DNA of 64,000 bases from Paeniglutamicibacter kerguelensis (GCF_017876535.1 NZ_JAGIOF010000001.1:806001-870000), one strand, 5' to 3'. Counted from the first letter of the stretch, positions 8,733 through 18,894 are shown. Program-made: numbers and translations. The notes: generated from the letters alone by a model not told the origin.

Positions 8733-9569
8733 GTGAGTTCCAAACAGCACCAGGGCGGTTCGTCCGGTACCCCACAGGGTTCCGAACGACCGCTTTGGTC
8801 GTTTCCAGCCGACGGCAATTCCGAATGGGGAACGCCTGACGAAATGCCGCAATGGGCGCAAACGCCCGTTGCGTTTGAGGCCCCGCCGGCCGACCTCGCC
8901 CCAGGGCCGCCGGAACCGGAGAAGAAATTCGGTGAACGCCAAGCCTATGCCGGACGCAGCAAGCGCACCGGCCCGCGAGGCGATTCGGCATCCCGTGGCA
9001 CCCGTGGCTCCCGCAACGGCACCGCGCGTTCGACCGGCACCAAAAGGGAAAGGCCCGCGGCCGAACCCGTCGAGCTGAGCGACGAGCAGTACGCAACCAA
9101 GGGACGTGCGATCCTCCTGCGCCAGCTCACCGCGTCATCAAAGAGCCGGGCGCAGCTGCTGAAAAAGCTGCTGGAAAAGGAAATCCCGGTTCGTATCGCC
9201 GAAGAGCTGCTCGACCGCTTCGAAGAGATCCAGCTGGTGGACGACAATTCGTTTGCCGAAAGCTGGGTGCGGGCGCGCGCCCGCAGCCGCGGACTCGCCC
9301 GTTCCGCCATCAGGCGCGAACTGCGCGGCAAAGGCATCGAGGGTGACATGGCGGAGAACGCCCTGGAGCAACTAGACGAAGAGTCCGAGGAAGCCACGGC
9401 CAAAGACCTGGTGGATCGAAAGCTGCGGGCCCCGTCCATGGGCGTGGACAAGGACAAGAGCGTCCGCAGGCTCGTGGGCATGCTGGCCCGCAAAGGGTAT
9501 TCCCCGTCGATGGCATTCCGCATCGCCAACGAGGCGTGGGAAGAGCACTACGGCCAAGAACCTTACTAG
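8733..9569 (+). CDS. recX: RecA regulatory protein RecX
   Basis: 278 residues from GTG 8733, the first usable start after recA; earlier in-frame starts lie inside recA. RecX caps or inhibits RecA filaments. The C-terminal ~170 residues hold the RecX three-helix repeats: KGRAILLRQLTASSKSRAQL, then EELLDRFEEIQLVDDNSFAE, RSAIRRELRGKGI and a last helix set ending YGQEPY. The first ~115 residues are a disordered, Gly/Pro/Arg-rich extension not needed for the fold and longer than in most RecX proteins. Tight linkage to recA implies SOS co-expression. Confidence 0.93.
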   Translation: MSSKQHQGGSSGTPQGSERPLWSFPADGNSEWGTPDEMPQWAQTPVAFEAPPADLAPGPPEPEKKFGERQAYAGRSKRTGPRGDSASRGTRGSRNGTARSTGTKRERPAAEPVELSDEQYATKGRAILLRQLTASSKSRAQLLKKLLEKEIPVRIAEELLDRFEEIQLVDDNSFAESWVRARARSRGLARSAIRRELRGKGIEGDMAENALEQLDEESEEATAKDLVDRKLRAPSMGVDKDKSVRRLVGMLARKGYSPSMAFRIANEAWEEHYGQEPY

Positions 9570-9604
9570 GGCAAGCCGCTCCGGCTTGGGCTGATGAAGA
9601 TTGG

Positions 9605-9610
9605 GTACCC
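9605..9610 (+). promoter_or_regulatory. -10 box (TACCCT) before miaB
   Basis: TACCCT ends 7 nt before an in-frame GTG at 9618 and 13 nt before the GTG at 9624, so transcription could begin at the start codon. Confidence 0.4.
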
Positions 9611-9623
9611 TAGGAAGGTGACT

Positions 9624-11144
9624 GTGAGCATTTCTACTTCCACCGAAAGAAAACCAGCTGGTCCATTGCGCACATACGAGGTGCGAACATACGGCTGCCA
9701 GATGAACGTACACGATTCGGAGCGGCTCTCGGGCCTGCTGGAATCCACGGGGCTTGTCCCGCAACAGCCCGGTGACGGCACCGCAGACGTCGTGGTCTTC
9801 AATACCTGTGCGGTGCGTGAAAACGCCGACAACAAGCTGTACGGAAACCTTGGCCTGCTGGCACAGGTCAAGGAAAAGCACCCGGACATGCAGATTGCCG
9901 TCGGCGGCTGTTTGGCGCAGAAAGACCGCGAAACGATTCTTCGCAAGGCACCCTGGGTGGATGTCGTCTTCGGCACCCACAACGTCGGCTCGCTGCCGGC
10001 GCTGCTGGACCGGGCCCGCCACAACAACAAGGCCCAACTGGAAATCCTTGAGTCCCTGGAGGTATTCCCCTCCACGCTGCCGACCAAGCGGGACTCGGTG
10101 CATTCGGGCTGGGTCTCGATTTCCGTGGGCTGCAACAACACCTGCACGTTCTGCATCGTGCCGTCGCTGCGCGGCAAGGAACGCGACCGCCGCCCGGGGG
10201 AAATCCTGGCCGAAATCGAGGCCCTTGTCGCCGACGGCGTCATCGAAGTGACCCTGCTGGGACAGAACGTGAACTCCTACGGCGTCGAGTTCGGGGACCG
10301 GCTGGCTTTCGGCAAGCTGTTGCGTGCCTGCGGCGGGATCGAGGGGCTGGAACGCGTCCGTTTCACCAGCCCGCATCCCGCCGCGTTCACCGACGATGTC
10401 ATCGAAGCGATGGCCGAGACGCCGAACGTCATGCCGCAACTTCACATGCCCCTGCAGTCCGGCTCCGACAAGGTGCTCAAGGAAATGCGCCGCTCGTACC
10501 GGTCCAAGAAGTTCCTGGGCATCCTCGAGAAGGTGCGCGAGAATATCCCGCATGCCGCGATCACGACCGACATCATCGTCGGCTTCCCCGGGGAAACCGA
10601 GGAGGATTTCCAGGCGACCCTTGACGTTGTTGCCGCATCGCGCTTTGCCAGCGCCTTCACTTTCCAGTATTCCAAGCGCCCCGGTACCCCCGCCGCCGAG
10701 CTGGAACACCAGCTGCCCAAGGCCGTGGTGCAGGAACGCTACGAACGCCTGACCGCGCTCCAGGACCGGATCTGTGCCGAGGAAAACGCCAAGCAGGTCG
10801 GCCGGACCGTCGAGGTCATGGTCACCGCCCAGTCGGGCAAGAAAGCCGCGGAAACCCAGCGGCTCAGCGGACGCTCCACCGACCAGCGGCTTGTGCACTT
10901 CTCGATTCCGGCGAGCGGGGAAACCCCTCGCCCGGGCGACCTGGTGACCATCCCGATCACCGAGGCGGCGGCCTTCCACCTGGTCTCCGACCCGGCGAGC
11001 CTGGCTGAGTACTCGGTTCGCCGCTCGCGAGCCGGCGACGCATGGGACCGCGCACAAGCTGACTCCTGTGGCGCACCCGCCACGGGTCCCTCCGGCACCA
11101 AGGGCGTATCCCTAGGCATGCCACTGCTGCCCACCAGAAAGTAG
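9624..11144 (+). CDS. miaB: tRNA-2-methylthio-N6-dimethylallyladenosine synthase
   Basis: 506 residues. This radical-SAM methylthiotransferase completes ms2i6A37 in tRNAs. Layout: N-terminal UPF0004 domain with three Fe-S cysteines ([23 protein letters not shown]); radical-SAM core with [20 protein letters not shown] (CxxxCxxC); C-terminal TRAM domain ([13 protein letters not shown] onward). Start set at GTG 9624, which has AGGAAGG 5 nt upstream; GTG 9618 is possible if the message is leaderless. The last ~70 residues extend beyond TRAM and vary. Followed by miaA, which makes its substrate i6A37. Confidence 0.95.
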   Translation: MSISTSTERKPAGPLRTYEVRTYGCQMNVHDSERLSGLLESTGLVPQQPGDGTADVVVFNTCAVRENADNKLYGNLGLLAQVKEKHPDMQIAVGGCLAQKDRETILRKAPWVDVVFGTHNVGSLPALLDRARHNNKAQLEILESLEVFPSTLPTKRDSVHSGWVSISVGCNNTCTFCIVPSLRGKERDRRPGEILAEIEALVADGVIEVTLLGQNVNSYGVEFGDRLAFGKLLRACGGIEGLERVRFTSPHPAAFTDDVIEAMAETPNVMPQLHMPLQSGSDKVLKEMRRSYRSKKFLGILEKVRENIPHAAITTDIIVGFPGETEEDFQATLDVVAASRFASAFTFQYSKRPGTPAAELEHQLPKAVVQERYERLTALQDRICAEENAKQVGRTVEVMVTAQSGKKAAETQRLSGRSTDQRLVHFSIPASGETPRPGDLVTIPITEAAAFHLVSDPASLAEYSVRRSRAGDAWDRAQADSCGAPATGPSGTKGVSLGMPLLPTRK

Positions 11145-11153
11145 TCGTTGCAC

Positions 11154-12053
11154 ATGACTCTCCCGGTAATCGCCGTGATTGGACCAACCGGGACGGGTAA
11201 ATCGGACCTCTCGATTGCGCTTGCCCGGGAACTTGGCGGGGAAATCGTCAATGCCGACGCCCTGCAGTTCTACCGCGGCATGGACATCGGCACGGCCAAG
11301 CTGTCCGTTGCCGAACGCGCCGGGATCCCACACCACCTGCTGGACATCATGGATGTCCGGGAGGATGCCAGCGTGGCCCGTTTCCAGGCCGATGCGCGCC
11401 GGACATTCGATGAAATCCGCTCCAGGGGAGCGGTGCCCATCCTGGTGGGCGGTTCGGGCCTCTACGTGCGTGCCGCACTGGATGAAATCGATTTCCCACC
11501 CACCGACCCGGAAGTGCGCCAACGCCTCGAGCTGGAGGCCCATGAGCACGGCCCGGGACCGCTGGCACGGCGCCTGGCCGCGGTCGATCCCGCCTCCGCC
11601 GCACGCAACCTCGATGAAAGGCGCATGATCCGTGCTCTCGAGGTTTACGAAATCAGCGGAAAGCCGTTCAGCTCCTTCATGCCGGAACGCGAGTACCACG
11701 CCCCGGCCGTACAGATCGGGCTGAACTTGGATCGTGCGCTGTTGCACCAGCGACTGGAGCTGCGTGTGGCGAAAATGCAGGAGCTGGGCTTGCTGGACGA
11801 AGTCCGCCGCCTGGACGCAGCAGGCCTGCGCGAGGGCAAAACGGCCTCGCGGGCCATCGGCTACGCACAGTTCCTTGCCGTGCTCGACGGGACCATGGAG
11901 GAAGCCGAGGCCGCAGAGAGGACCGTGATCGCCACCCGGCAGTTCGCCCGCCGGCAGGTCACTTGGTTCAACGCCGATGAACGCGTGCAATGGTTCGATC
12001 CGCTCAGCGCCTCATTGGTCGGTGACGTGCTCGAACGAATCCGTGCGGCCTGA
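11154..12053 (+). CDS. miaA: tRNA dimethylallyltransferase
   Basis: 299 residues. Transfers the dimethylallyl group from DMAPP to A37 of tRNAs reading UNN codons; MiaB then methylthiolates it. P-loop [11 protein letters not shown] (residues ~8-18), [18 protein letters not shown] (tRNA and substrate site), [10 protein letters not shown], and the C-terminal [11 protein letters not shown] typical of the family. ATG 11154 gives the canonical N-terminus [13 protein letters not shown] and starts 9 nt after miaB, so the two are one unit. Confidence 0.96.
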   Translation: MTLPVIAVIGPTGTGKSDLSIALARELGGEIVNADALQFYRGMDIGTAKLSVAERAGIPHHLLDIMDVREDASVARFQADARRTFDEIRSRGAVPILVGGSGLYVRAALDEIDFPPTDPEVRQRLELEAHEHGPGPLARRLAAVDPASAARNLDERRMIRALEVYEISGKPFSSFMPEREYHAPAVQIGLNLDRALLHQRLELRVAKMQELGLLDEVRRLDAAGLREGKTASRAIGYAQFLAVLDGTMEEAEAAERTVIATRQFARRQVTWFNADERVQWFDPLSASLVGDVLERIRAA

Positions 12054-12101
12054 AAGCCGCCGGGCGGCGTAGCAAAATGCGCAAGCAAGTTGCGCTGCCC
12101 G

Positions 12102-12107
12102 TATCCT
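12102..12107 (+). promoter_or_regulatory. -10 box (TATCCT) for a leaderless dapF transcript
   Basis: TATCCT ends 7 nt before the dapF ATG, the same spacing as at ftsK and hisC. Confidence 0.45.
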
Positions 12108-12114
12108 TAAAGCC

Positions 12115-13071
12115 ATGAGCATCACCGAACCCCTGTCCGCCCAAGGCGAGTCACTTCTGGCCGTCGCGGGGCCACTGAGCTACGCGAAGGGGCACGGCAC
12201 CGGAAACGATTTCGTGCTCATCTCCGACCCCGCCAATGAACACGACCTGAGCCCGGTACAGGTCGCGGCGATCTGCGACCGGCACCGCGGGATCGGCGGC
12301 GACGGACTCATCCGTGCAGTGCCCTCCGAAAACCTGGCGGAGGGCCGTGAGATCCTCGCGACCCAGCCGGAGGCCCGCTGGTTCATGGATTACCGCAATG
12401 CCGACGGCTCGATCTCAGAAATGTGCGGAAACGGAGTCCGTGTTTTTGTCCACTTCCTCGTGAGCGAGAAGCTTGTCGACTTGCCGGTGGGAGCCGAGCT
12501 GTTCATCGGCACCAGGGCCGGTCTCAAGACCGTGACCCGGCTTGTCGATGGATACTCGGTGGACATGGGAGCCTGGGAATTCATTTACCCGGACGCGGCC
12601 GGCAAGGGCGGGCTCGACTCCGTCGTGCAGACCGAGGGGCTGCCGGTTCCCCGCGCAGCGGTCTCCGTGAGCATGGGAAACCCGCACACCATTGTGGCCG
12701 TGGCCAGCCAGACGGAGCTCGGGGAACTCAATCTCTTCACCACCCCCGTTGTCGACCCGTTGCCGCCCCACGGAACCAACGTCGAGTACGTGCTGCCCGG
12801 CGAACCCCTCGTCGAGGGCGGGCGCGGCAGTCTCCGGATGCGGGTGCACGAACGGGGCGTGGGCGAAACGCTCTCCTGCGGAACCGGGGCCTGCGCGGCG
12901 GCCGTTGCCACGCGGCACTGGGCCCAGGCCCAAGCCGTTGCCAACTGGGAAGTCACGGTTCCCGGAGGCGTGTTGGGGGTCCGGTTTGCCCACGGTGCGG
13001 GGGGTACCGAGCACGTGTTCCTCAGCGGACCCGCGGTGCTTGTCGCCCGCGGCAGCATTTCCGAGGCTTAA
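12115..13071 (+). CDS. dapF: Diaminopimelate epimerase
   Basis: 318 residues. Converts LL- to meso-diaminopimelate for lysine and peptidoglycan. The two catalytic cysteines are visible in symmetrical contexts: SISEMCGNGVRVF and ETLSCGTGACAAAV. The N-terminal KGHGTGNDFVLI and IGGDGLIR are family signatures. The N-terminus is ~20 residues longer than in E. coli, common in actinobacteria. Starts 61 nt after miaA with its own -10 box, and ends at a 48-bp palindromic terminator shared with the convergent methyltransferase gene. Confidence 0.95.
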   Translation: MSITEPLSAQGESLLAVAGPLSYAKGHGTGNDFVLISDPANEHDLSPVQVAAICDRHRGIGGDGLIRAVPSENLAEGREILATQPEARWFMDYRNADGSISEMCGNGVRVFVHFLVSEKLVDLPVGAELFIGTRAGLKTVTRLVDGYSVDMGAWEFIYPDAAGKGGLDSVVQTEGLPVPRAAVSVSMGNPHTIVAVASQTELGELNLFTTPVVDPLPPHGTNVEYVLPGEPLVEGGRGSLRMRVHERGVGETLSCGTGACAAAVATRHWAQAQAVANWEVTVPGGVLGVRFAHGAGGTEHVFLSGPAVLVARGSISEA

Positions 13072-13077
13072 ACACTT

Positions 13078-13125
13078 AAAACGTGAGGGCGTTGAACACC
13101 ATGGTGTTCAACGCCCTCACGTTTT
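13078..13125. terminator. Bidirectional terminator between dapF and the convergent methyltransferase gene
   Basis: A 48-bp perfect palindrome. Each arm runs AAAACGTGAGGGCGTTGAAC then ACCAT, so both strands give a GC-rich hairpin ending in a T-run. Confidence 0.85.
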
Positions 13126-13149
13126 GCGCACGGGTATGCGCGTCTGAAG

Positions 13150-13767
13150 CTAGGACTCCTGCGGGCGGTGGATCCGGATCGTGCGGAAAGCCTTGTCCGT
13201 CGCGGTGCGTTCAACCGTCCAAGACGCGGGCAACACGGTTCCAATCCACTTTTGCAGCGAGTCGGCGCCCAGGTTCTTCTGGACGACGAGCCAGGCCGTT
13301 CCGCCCGGTGCCAGACGCGGCAGCCACAGCAGGAGCAGCTCGTGGAGCGCTTCCTTTCCAATGCGGATGGGCGGATTCGACCAGATGGTGTCGAAGGTGG
13401 TGGCCGGGTCGACCTCCTCGGGCAGCGAGGCCTTCACATTCCCAAGACCCAACGAGCGGGCATTGTCGCGCGTCAAACCGATGCTGCGCTCGTTGACGTC
13501 CACCGCGTAAACCGTGGCCTCCGGGGAAGCCAGCGCCATGCTCAGGGCGATCGGTCCCCAACCACAGCCGATGTCAAGCAGGTTTCCGGTCGTTGAAGGA
13601 TCCGGAACCGACTCCAAGAGCACAGCCGTACCCTTGTCGATTCGGTCCGGGCTGAAGATGCCGCCGGAGGTTTCGACCTTGCGGGATGCACCGCCAAGTT
13701 CGACGCTGATGGTGCGGCGTTTTTCCGGAGTTGCCGGTTGCGCACTGAAATAATGATCCGAGCTCAT
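13150..13767 (-). CDS. Class I SAM methyltransferase, RsmC/RlmG-like
   Basis: 205 residues, one SAM domain. The SAM motif LLDIGCGWGPIAL lies near residues 63-75, VYAVDVNERS binds the ribose, and the catalytic WSNPPIRIGK matches the NPPY/NPPF motif of small-subunit rRNA guanine-N2 methyltransferases. The N-terminus (YFSAQPATPEKRRTISVELG) resembles the RsmC C-terminal half, so 16S rRNA G1207 methylation is the best guess. The exact target cannot be read from sequence. Monocistronic, with a 448-bp divergent gap towards hflX. Confidence 0.82.
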   Translation of the reverse strand: MSSDHYFSAQPATPEKRRTISVELGGASRKVETSGGIFSPDRIDKGTAVLLESVPDPSTTGNLLDIGCGWGPIALSMALASPEATVYAVDVNERSIGLTRDNARSLGLGNVKASLPEEVDPATTFDTIWSNPPIRIGKEALHELLLLWLPRLAPGGTAWLVVQKNLGADSLQKWIGTVLPASWTVERTATDKAFRTIRIHRPQES

Positions 13768-14215
13768 GTTGGCAGGTTAACCGCCCGGAGGCCGCAATCC
13801 CAAACCGCGCACGGCGATGTGGGCCCATATTGGCTCATTCGGGGTGTGATTTACGTTAAGGCGAGCCGTGCCATGCAGTGATAGAGTTTTCCCTATGACT
13901 TTTCTGTAAGACGCACATTGCGCATTTTCAACGCACCAGACGGCTTCCAACGCCGAAGAATCTGGGTCTCTGCCACGCGCCGAAAAGTCATAGTTCAAAG
14001 TCTTCCCAAGCCATGTCTCACCAAATGAAAACACCCCGGACCGTAGTTTCCGGCTTCATGGCTCCCGCGAACTTCATTGACCCAGCATGCGGTGGACCCC
14101 TTCGAAACGATCCATCCAAGGACAACACATGCAATCTCATGATGATCAAGCACACGAATACGGCGCTTCTGTCGGCGCAGGGCACTATTCTGGAATACAG
14201 CACGCAAAGGGGAAC
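13768..14215. other. 448-bp intergenic region between divergent methyltransferase and hflX genes
   Basis: No convincing gene. It holds a 12-bp inverted repeat with arms CTATGACTTTTC (13893-13904) and GAAAAGTCATAG (13982-13993), 77 bp apart. The hflX frame stays open upstream to an ATG at 14087, but that extension has no family features. Promoters for both genes must lie here, and the region may carry a structured leader. Confidence 0.4.
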
Positions 14216-15787
14216 ATGACCAACTCACAGCATTCCGGTCCACACGACAACGACATGGACGAGGCACAGATCCAGGCTGCCATTGAAAGGATCCTTGCCA
14301 GCGACCATTCGGTTGCCGACAAGAGCAAGCATTTCGGGGCACCCGAGCACGAGGGAATCTTCTCGGGCCGAGCCCAGGCGCTTAGCAACCTGACCCGTGA
14401 ACATTCGTCATTCGACGGTGAACAGGAAGATCTTGCCGAACGCCGGGCACTTCGCCGTGTCGCGGGGCTGTCCACCGAACTCGAAGACGTCACCGAGGTC
14501 GAATACCGCCAGCTGAGGCTCGAGCGCGTGGTGCTGGCCGGGATCTGGAATGAAGGCACCGCACAGGATGCCGAAAACTCCCTGCGCGAACTCGCCGCCC
14601 TGGCTGAGACGGCCGGCTCCGAGGTGCTTGACGGCATTGTGCAACGCCGTGCCAAACCGGACCCGGGAACCTTCCTGGGCTCGGGCAAGGCAATGGAATT
14701 GCGTGAGATCGTGTCCGCCACGGGCGCCGACACCGTCATCATCGACTCCGAGCTCTCCCCGTCGCAGCGCCGTGCACTCGAAGACGTCGTGAAGGTCAAG
14801 GTCATCGACCGGACCGCGCTGATCCTGGACATCTTCGCCCAGCACGCCAAGAGCCATGAGGGGCGCGCCCAGGTCGAACTGGCTCAGCTTGAATACCTTC
14901 TCCCGCGACTGCGCGGCTGGGGCGATTCCATGTCGCGCCAGGCCGGTGGCCGCGTGGGTGCCGCAGGTGGCGGCATCGGCTCCCGCGGTCCTGGCGAAAC
15001 CAAGATCGAACTGGACCGCCGGCGCATCCGCGACCGCATGGCCAAACTTCGCAAGGAAATCAAGGGTATGCTCCCGGCCCGGGAAGCCAAGCGGGCAAAC
15101 CGGAAGCGCAACGAAGTGCCCTCGGTCGCAATCGTCGGTTACACCAACGCGGGCAAGTCCTCGCTGCTCAACAGGCTCACGCATGCCGGCGTCCTGGTGG
15201 AAAACGCGCTCTTCGCGACCCTGGATCCCACGGTGCGACAGGCCGAAACCGGCGACGGACTGAACTACACGCTCACCGACACGGTGGGCTTCGTCAAGTC
15301 GCTTCCCACCCAGCTCGTGGAGGCGTTCCGTTCCACGCTCGAGGAGATCGCGGACGCGGACCTGATCCTGCACGTGGTCGACGCGGCGCACCCGGACCCG
15401 GAAGGGCAAATCCAGGCGGTGCGCACGGTGCTCAACGACATCGATGCCCGGAACATCCCCGAAATCATTGTGTTGAACAAGGCGGATGTGGCCGACCCCT
15501 TCGTGGTGGAGCGCCTGCGCCAACGCGAGCCGAACCACGTGATTGTCTCGGCCCGCACCGGTGACGGCATCGAAGAACTGCTGCAGAAGATCAGTGCGGC
15601 AATTCCGCGGCCCAATGTCCAACTAGAATTGATGATCCCCTACGATCGAGGCGACGTGGTCAATAAGCTCCACGGCGCCGAGGCTGAAATCTTGGCCATC
15701 GAACACACCGAAAACGGGACGCGCATGATGGTCAAGGTGCGCGAGGGCATGGCCGCGGAAGTGGAGCAATTTAGTATTCATGGCTGA
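14216..15787 (+). CDS. hflX: Ribosome-associated GTPase HflX
   Basis: 523 residues from ATG 14216, chosen because AAAGGGG lies 3 nt upstream of the codon and the usual HflX N-terminus is acidic and variable; an in-frame ATG at 14087 would add 43 atypical residues. HflX binds the 50S subunit and rescues stalled ribosomes after heat or antibiotic stress. The N-terminal HflX domain has PGTFLGSGKAMELREIV; a glycine-rich linker GGRVGAAGGGIGSRGPGETK follows; the G domain has GYTNAGKSSLLN (G1), DTVGFVKSLP (G3) and NKAD (G4). The stop overlaps the next gene by 8 nt. Confidence 0.95.
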   Translation: MTNSQHSGPHDNDMDEAQIQAAIERILASDHSVADKSKHFGAPEHEGIFSGRAQALSNLTREHSSFDGEQEDLAERRALRRVAGLSTELEDVTEVEYRQLRLERVVLAGIWNEGTAQDAENSLRELAALAETAGSEVLDGIVQRRAKPDPGTFLGSGKAMELREIVSATGADTVIIDSELSPSQRRALEDVVKVKVIDRTALILDIFAQHAKSHEGRAQVELAQLEYLLPRLRGWGDSMSRQAGGRVGAAGGGIGSRGPGETKIELDRRRIRDRMAKLRKEIKGMLPAREAKRANRKRNEVPSVAIVGYTNAGKSSLLNRLTHAGVLVENALFATLDPTVRQAETGDGLNYTLTDTVGFVKSLPTQLVEAFRSTLEEIADADLILHVVDAAHPDPEGQIQAVRTVLNDIDARNIPEIIVLNKADVADPFVVERLRQREPNHVIVSARTGDGIEELLQKISAAIPRPNVQLELMIPYDRGDVVNKLHGAEAEILAIEHTENGTRMMVKVREGMAAEVEQFSIHG

Positions 15788-17786
15788 GGAATCACAAGTC
15801 ATAGCCCTGTTGGACGCTGCGGTGTCCTCGATGGGCGGGCAGAGCAGGCCGGGCCAGCACGAGATGGCAAAACAGGTCGTGCGCGCCATGGAAACCGGCG
15901 AGCACCTTTTGGTGCAGGCCGGGACCGGAACCGGAAAGTCGATGGCTTACCTGGTTCCGGCCCTTGCGCACGCCCTGGACTCGGAAAAGCCCGTGGTGAT
16001 TTCGACCGCAACGCTGGCCCTCCAAGCCCAGATTGTAGGACGCGACGTTCCGCGGCTCTTGAAGTCGCTGAAGGATGAGCTGCCCCGCGAGATGGAGGTG
16101 GCCTTGGTCAAGGGCCGCTCCAATTACGTGTGCCAGTACAAGCTCGGCGGCGGCTACCCGGACGACGACGAGGGAACGCTGTTCTCGATCGAATCCGACG
16201 CCCCGGTGGCCGGCGGCTACGCGGACGGCCCGTCCTCCGCACTCGGGCAGGAAGTCGTGCGCCTGCGCCAATGGGCCGAGCGCACCGAAACCGGTGACCG
16301 CGACGACCTGACACCGGGCGTCAGCGACAAGGCTTGGCGCCAGGTCTCGGTCAGTGCCATGGACTGCCTGGGATCCCAGAAATGCCCGATGGCTTCCGAT
16401 TGCTTCAGCGAGATGGCCCGCGCCCGCGCGGCCGATGCCGACGTGGTGATCACCAACCACGCAATGCTCGCGGTGTCGGCGTTCGAGGGCCTGGCCGTGC
16501 TGCCGGACTTCGACACGGTCATCATCGATGAGGCCCACGAACTGCAGGACCGGGTGACAAGTTCGGTGACCCGCCCGCTGTCGGTCAACATGGTCCAGAC
16601 CGCCGCCTCGGCGGCCCGCAAGCATTGCGCGGTAAGCGTCGACGCGCTGAACCAGGGGGCCAAGGCGCTGCAGCGCAGCCTCGAAGGCGTCCCTACGGGC
16701 TTGATGGCCCGCGGCCTCAACGAGGAACAAGAAGCAGCGATCAACCAGATCGCCGAGGCCGCACGCGTGGTCCTTTCGGATTCGAAGCCCGAGGCCAATG
16801 CGCCGGCGGACGGCGGACGGCAGATGGCTCGTTCGCAGGTCATGTACCTGGTGGAGCAGTGCACCAAGATGCTTGAAATGACCGAGGAGCGGGAAGTCAT
16901 CTGGGCTTCGCGCCCGGGGCATTTCAGCCCGGGGGAGGGCTACGTCCAGCCGGACGAGTCGAGCCAGCCGACGCTCAATGTCGCACCCCTGTCGGTCGCC
17001 GGCAAGCTTCGTGAGGGCCTCTTTGATGGTCGCACCGTCATCCTGACCAGCGCCACCCTGGCCATCGGGGCGGCCTTCGAGCCCGTCGCCGGCGCCTTGG
17101 GATTGGTCGGCGACGGCGCACCAACATGGAACGGCGTCGATGTGGGAAGCCCCTTCGACTACCCCAAGCAGGGCATCCTGTATGTGGCAAAGCACCTGCC
17201 CAAGCCGGGGCGCCAGATGTCGCAGGAAATGCTCAGCGAGATCGAAGACCTCATCAAGGCTTCCGGGGGAGGGGCCCTGGCGCTGTTCACCTCGCGCCGC
17301 GCAGCGGAGGAAGCAGCCGAGATCCTGCGTTCTCGGTTGGACATTCCGATTTTGTGCCAGGGCGAATCAAGCATGAAGGCCTTGGTCGACCAGTTCTCCG
17401 CCGAACCGGACACCTGCCTCTTCGGAACCATGACCCTGTGGCAGGGCGTCGACGTGCCGGGCAACGCGTGCCGCCTGGTGATCATCGACAAGATCCCGTT
17501 CCCCCGGCCCGACGACCCGCTTTCCTCGGCTCGCAGCCGGGATGTCGCCAAACACGGCGGCAACGGGTTCATGGCCGTGGCGGCGAGCCACGCCGCTGTC
17601 AGGTTGGCACAGGGTGCGGGACGCTTGATTCGTTCGGTCAACGACCGCGGAGTCGTGGCCGTCCTGGACTCGCGTCTGGCAACGGAACGCTATGGAAGCT
17701 TCCTGCGGGCCTCTTTGCCGCCATTGTGGGCCACCCCGGACAAGCCGACGGTGTTGGCCGCGCTGGAACGGCTCAACGAAACCTAG
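15780..17786 (+). CDS. dinG: DinG/XPD-type ATP-dependent DNA helicase
   Basis: 668 residues. SF2 Fe-S helicase of the DinG/YoaA group, 5'-3' unwinding, linked to removal of R-loops and repair intermediates. Walker A QAGTGTGKSMAYLVPAL near residue 42, DEAH box in IIDEAHELQD, and four Fe-S cysteines (NYVCQYK, then MDCLGSQKCPMASDC). The C-terminal helicase half includes VRLAQGAGRLIRSVNDRG. The ATG overlaps hflX by 8 nt, implying translational coupling. lexA follows convergently, but no LexA box is seen before this gene. Confidence 0.9.
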   Translation: MAEESQVIALLDAAVSSMGGQSRPGQHEMAKQVVRAMETGEHLLVQAGTGTGKSMAYLVPALAHALDSEKPVVISTATLALQAQIVGRDVPRLLKSLKDELPREMEVALVKGRSNYVCQYKLGGGYPDDDEGTLFSIESDAPVAGGYADGPSSALGQEVVRLRQWAERTETGDRDDLTPGVSDKAWRQVSVSAMDCLGSQKCPMASDCFSEMARARAADADVVITNHAMLAVSAFEGLAVLPDFDTVIIDEAHELQDRVTSSVTRPLSVNMVQTAASAARKHCAVSVDALNQGAKALQRSLEGVPTGLMARGLNEEQEAAINQIAEAARVVLSDSKPEANAPADGGRQMARSQVMYLVEQCTKMLEMTEEREVIWASRPGHFSPGEGYVQPDESSQPTLNVAPLSVAGKLREGLFDGRTVILTSATLAIGAAFEPVAGALGLVGDGAPTWNGVDVGSPFDYPKQGILYVAKHLPKPGRQMSQEMLSEIEDLIKASGGGALALFTSRRAAEEAAEILRSRLDIPILCQGESSMKALVDQFSAEPDTCLFGTMTLWQGVDVPGNACRLVIIDKIPFPRPDDPLSSARSRDVAKHGGNGFMAVAASHAAVRLAQGAGRLIRSVNDRGVVAVLDSRLATERYGSFLRASLPPLWATPDKPTVLAALERLNET

Positions 17787-17826
17787 GAGACATTGCGGTC
17801 CATTGGGAGCGCAGGCGTCAATAAAC

Positions 17827-17871
17827 CAATGAGGAAGGGGCCGGTCGATTCGACCGGCCCCTTCCTCATTG
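17827..17871. terminator. Bidirectional terminator between dinG and lexA
   Basis: 22-bp perfect inverted repeat with a 1-nt centre; the arm begins CAATGAGGAAGGGGCCGGTC. T-runs are weak on both sides, but the convergent position supports termination. Confidence 0.7.
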
Positions 17872-17888
17872 ATATGCCTGTGACGTCC

Positions 17889-18608
17889 CTAGATGGAGCG
17901 CATGACCGAAACCACTTTGCCCATGACCGTTGCCGCGTCACCGAGGATCGGTTCGTAGCGGGAGTTCTGGGGCAGCAGCCAGGTGTGGCCATCTCGCTGG
18001 CGGAAGGTTTTCACCGTGGCTTCGTCGTCGAGCAGCGCCGCAACGATGTCGCCGTTGACTGCTGTTTGCTGACGTCGCACGACAACCCAGTCGCCATCGC
18101 AAATGGCGGCATCGATCATGGAATCGCCGCTGACCTTGAGCATGAAAAGTTCGCCATGACCTACGAGCTGGCGCGGCAACGCAAACACGTCTTCCACTGC
18201 CTGGTCAGCGAGGATCGGGTTGCCCGCAGCAATTCGGCCCACCAATGGAACCATGGCGGTATCCGCCGAAGTGGTCAGTTCCGAGACATTCATTCCGTTC
18301 GCGGCCTTGAGCTCGGCCTGACCGGAAACCACTTCAAGTTTCGTGTCGGATTTGAGTTGCAAAGGCAGCAGGATTTCCATGGCGCGCGGACGTCGGGGAT
18401 CGCGACGGATATAGCCAAGCTTTTCGAGCTGGCTCAGCTGATGCGTCACGCTCGAGAGGCTGGCCAGGCCCACCGCGTCACCGATCTCTCGCATGGAAGG
18501 CGGGTAGCCGTTGGCACTGACCGAGCGCTGGATCGTTTCGAGAACCTTTTTCTGGCGAATGGTCAGGCTCTTCGCGTCTCGCCGAGGGGTTCGTTGTTCG
18601 GTCGTCAT
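17889..18608 (-). CDS. lexA: LexA repressor
   Basis: 239 residues from ATG 18608 ([10 protein letters not shown]); upstream in-frame starts lack family sequence. LexA represses SOS genes and cleaves itself when RecA filaments form. N-terminal winged helix: [36 protein letters not shown] and [20 protein letters not shown]. The cleavage site Ala-Gly is in GRIAAGNPI; the catalytic serine is in SGDSMIDA, and the lysine in EATVKTF. It is divergent from a LysM gene with a LexA box between, so it is likely autoregulated. Confidence 0.97.
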   Translation of the reverse strand: MTTEQRTPRRDAKSLTIRQKKVLETIQRSVSANGYPPSMREIGDAVGLASLSSVTHQLSQLEKLGYIRRDPRRPRAMEILLPLQLKSDTKLEVVSGQAELKAANGMNVSELTTSADTAMVPLVGRIAAGNPILADQAVEDVFALPRQLVGHGELFMLKVSGDSMIDAAICDGDWVVVRRQQTAVNGDIVAALLDDEATVKTFRQRDGHTWLLPQNSRYEPILGDAATVMGKVVSVMRSI

Positions 18609-18795
18609 TCTGTGTGCCTCATCCCGATCGTCGGCGGTTGGCCCGCGCGTTCCGCAATTTGTCGGTGCGGAGTGATGAAGTGAATTCACCGTTCCACAAC
18701 ACTTATCTTAGTGGACGGCGGCGACCCTTTCAAAGATTTGTTCGAACCGATCTGGACACGTGTCGTTGAAAAGTGCTAGAAATAACTTGCGAACT

Positions 18796-18811
18796 ACGAA
18801 CACATATTCGA
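18796..18811. promoter_or_regulatory. LexA (SOS) box in the lexA / LysM gene divergent promoter
   Basis: ACGAACACATATTCGA matches TCGAAC-N4-GTTCGA at 10 of 12 fixed positions. More half-sites crowd around it: GTTCGAAC at 18819-18826 and 18740-18747, and TGTTCGA at 18837-18843. This suggests cooperative or multiple LexA binding. Confidence 0.75.
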
Positions 18812-18894
18812 AAAATGTGTTCGAACGATAGAAGCTTGTTCGATTTGTGGCCCACTCGCATCGGCCCGTCGTATCTCTAAGGAAAGGCAAAGAC

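Noticed and set aside
14087..14215. N-terminal extension of HflX from ATG 14087
   Set aside because: The added 43 residues lack family features, while ATG 14216 has AAAGGGG directly upstream.
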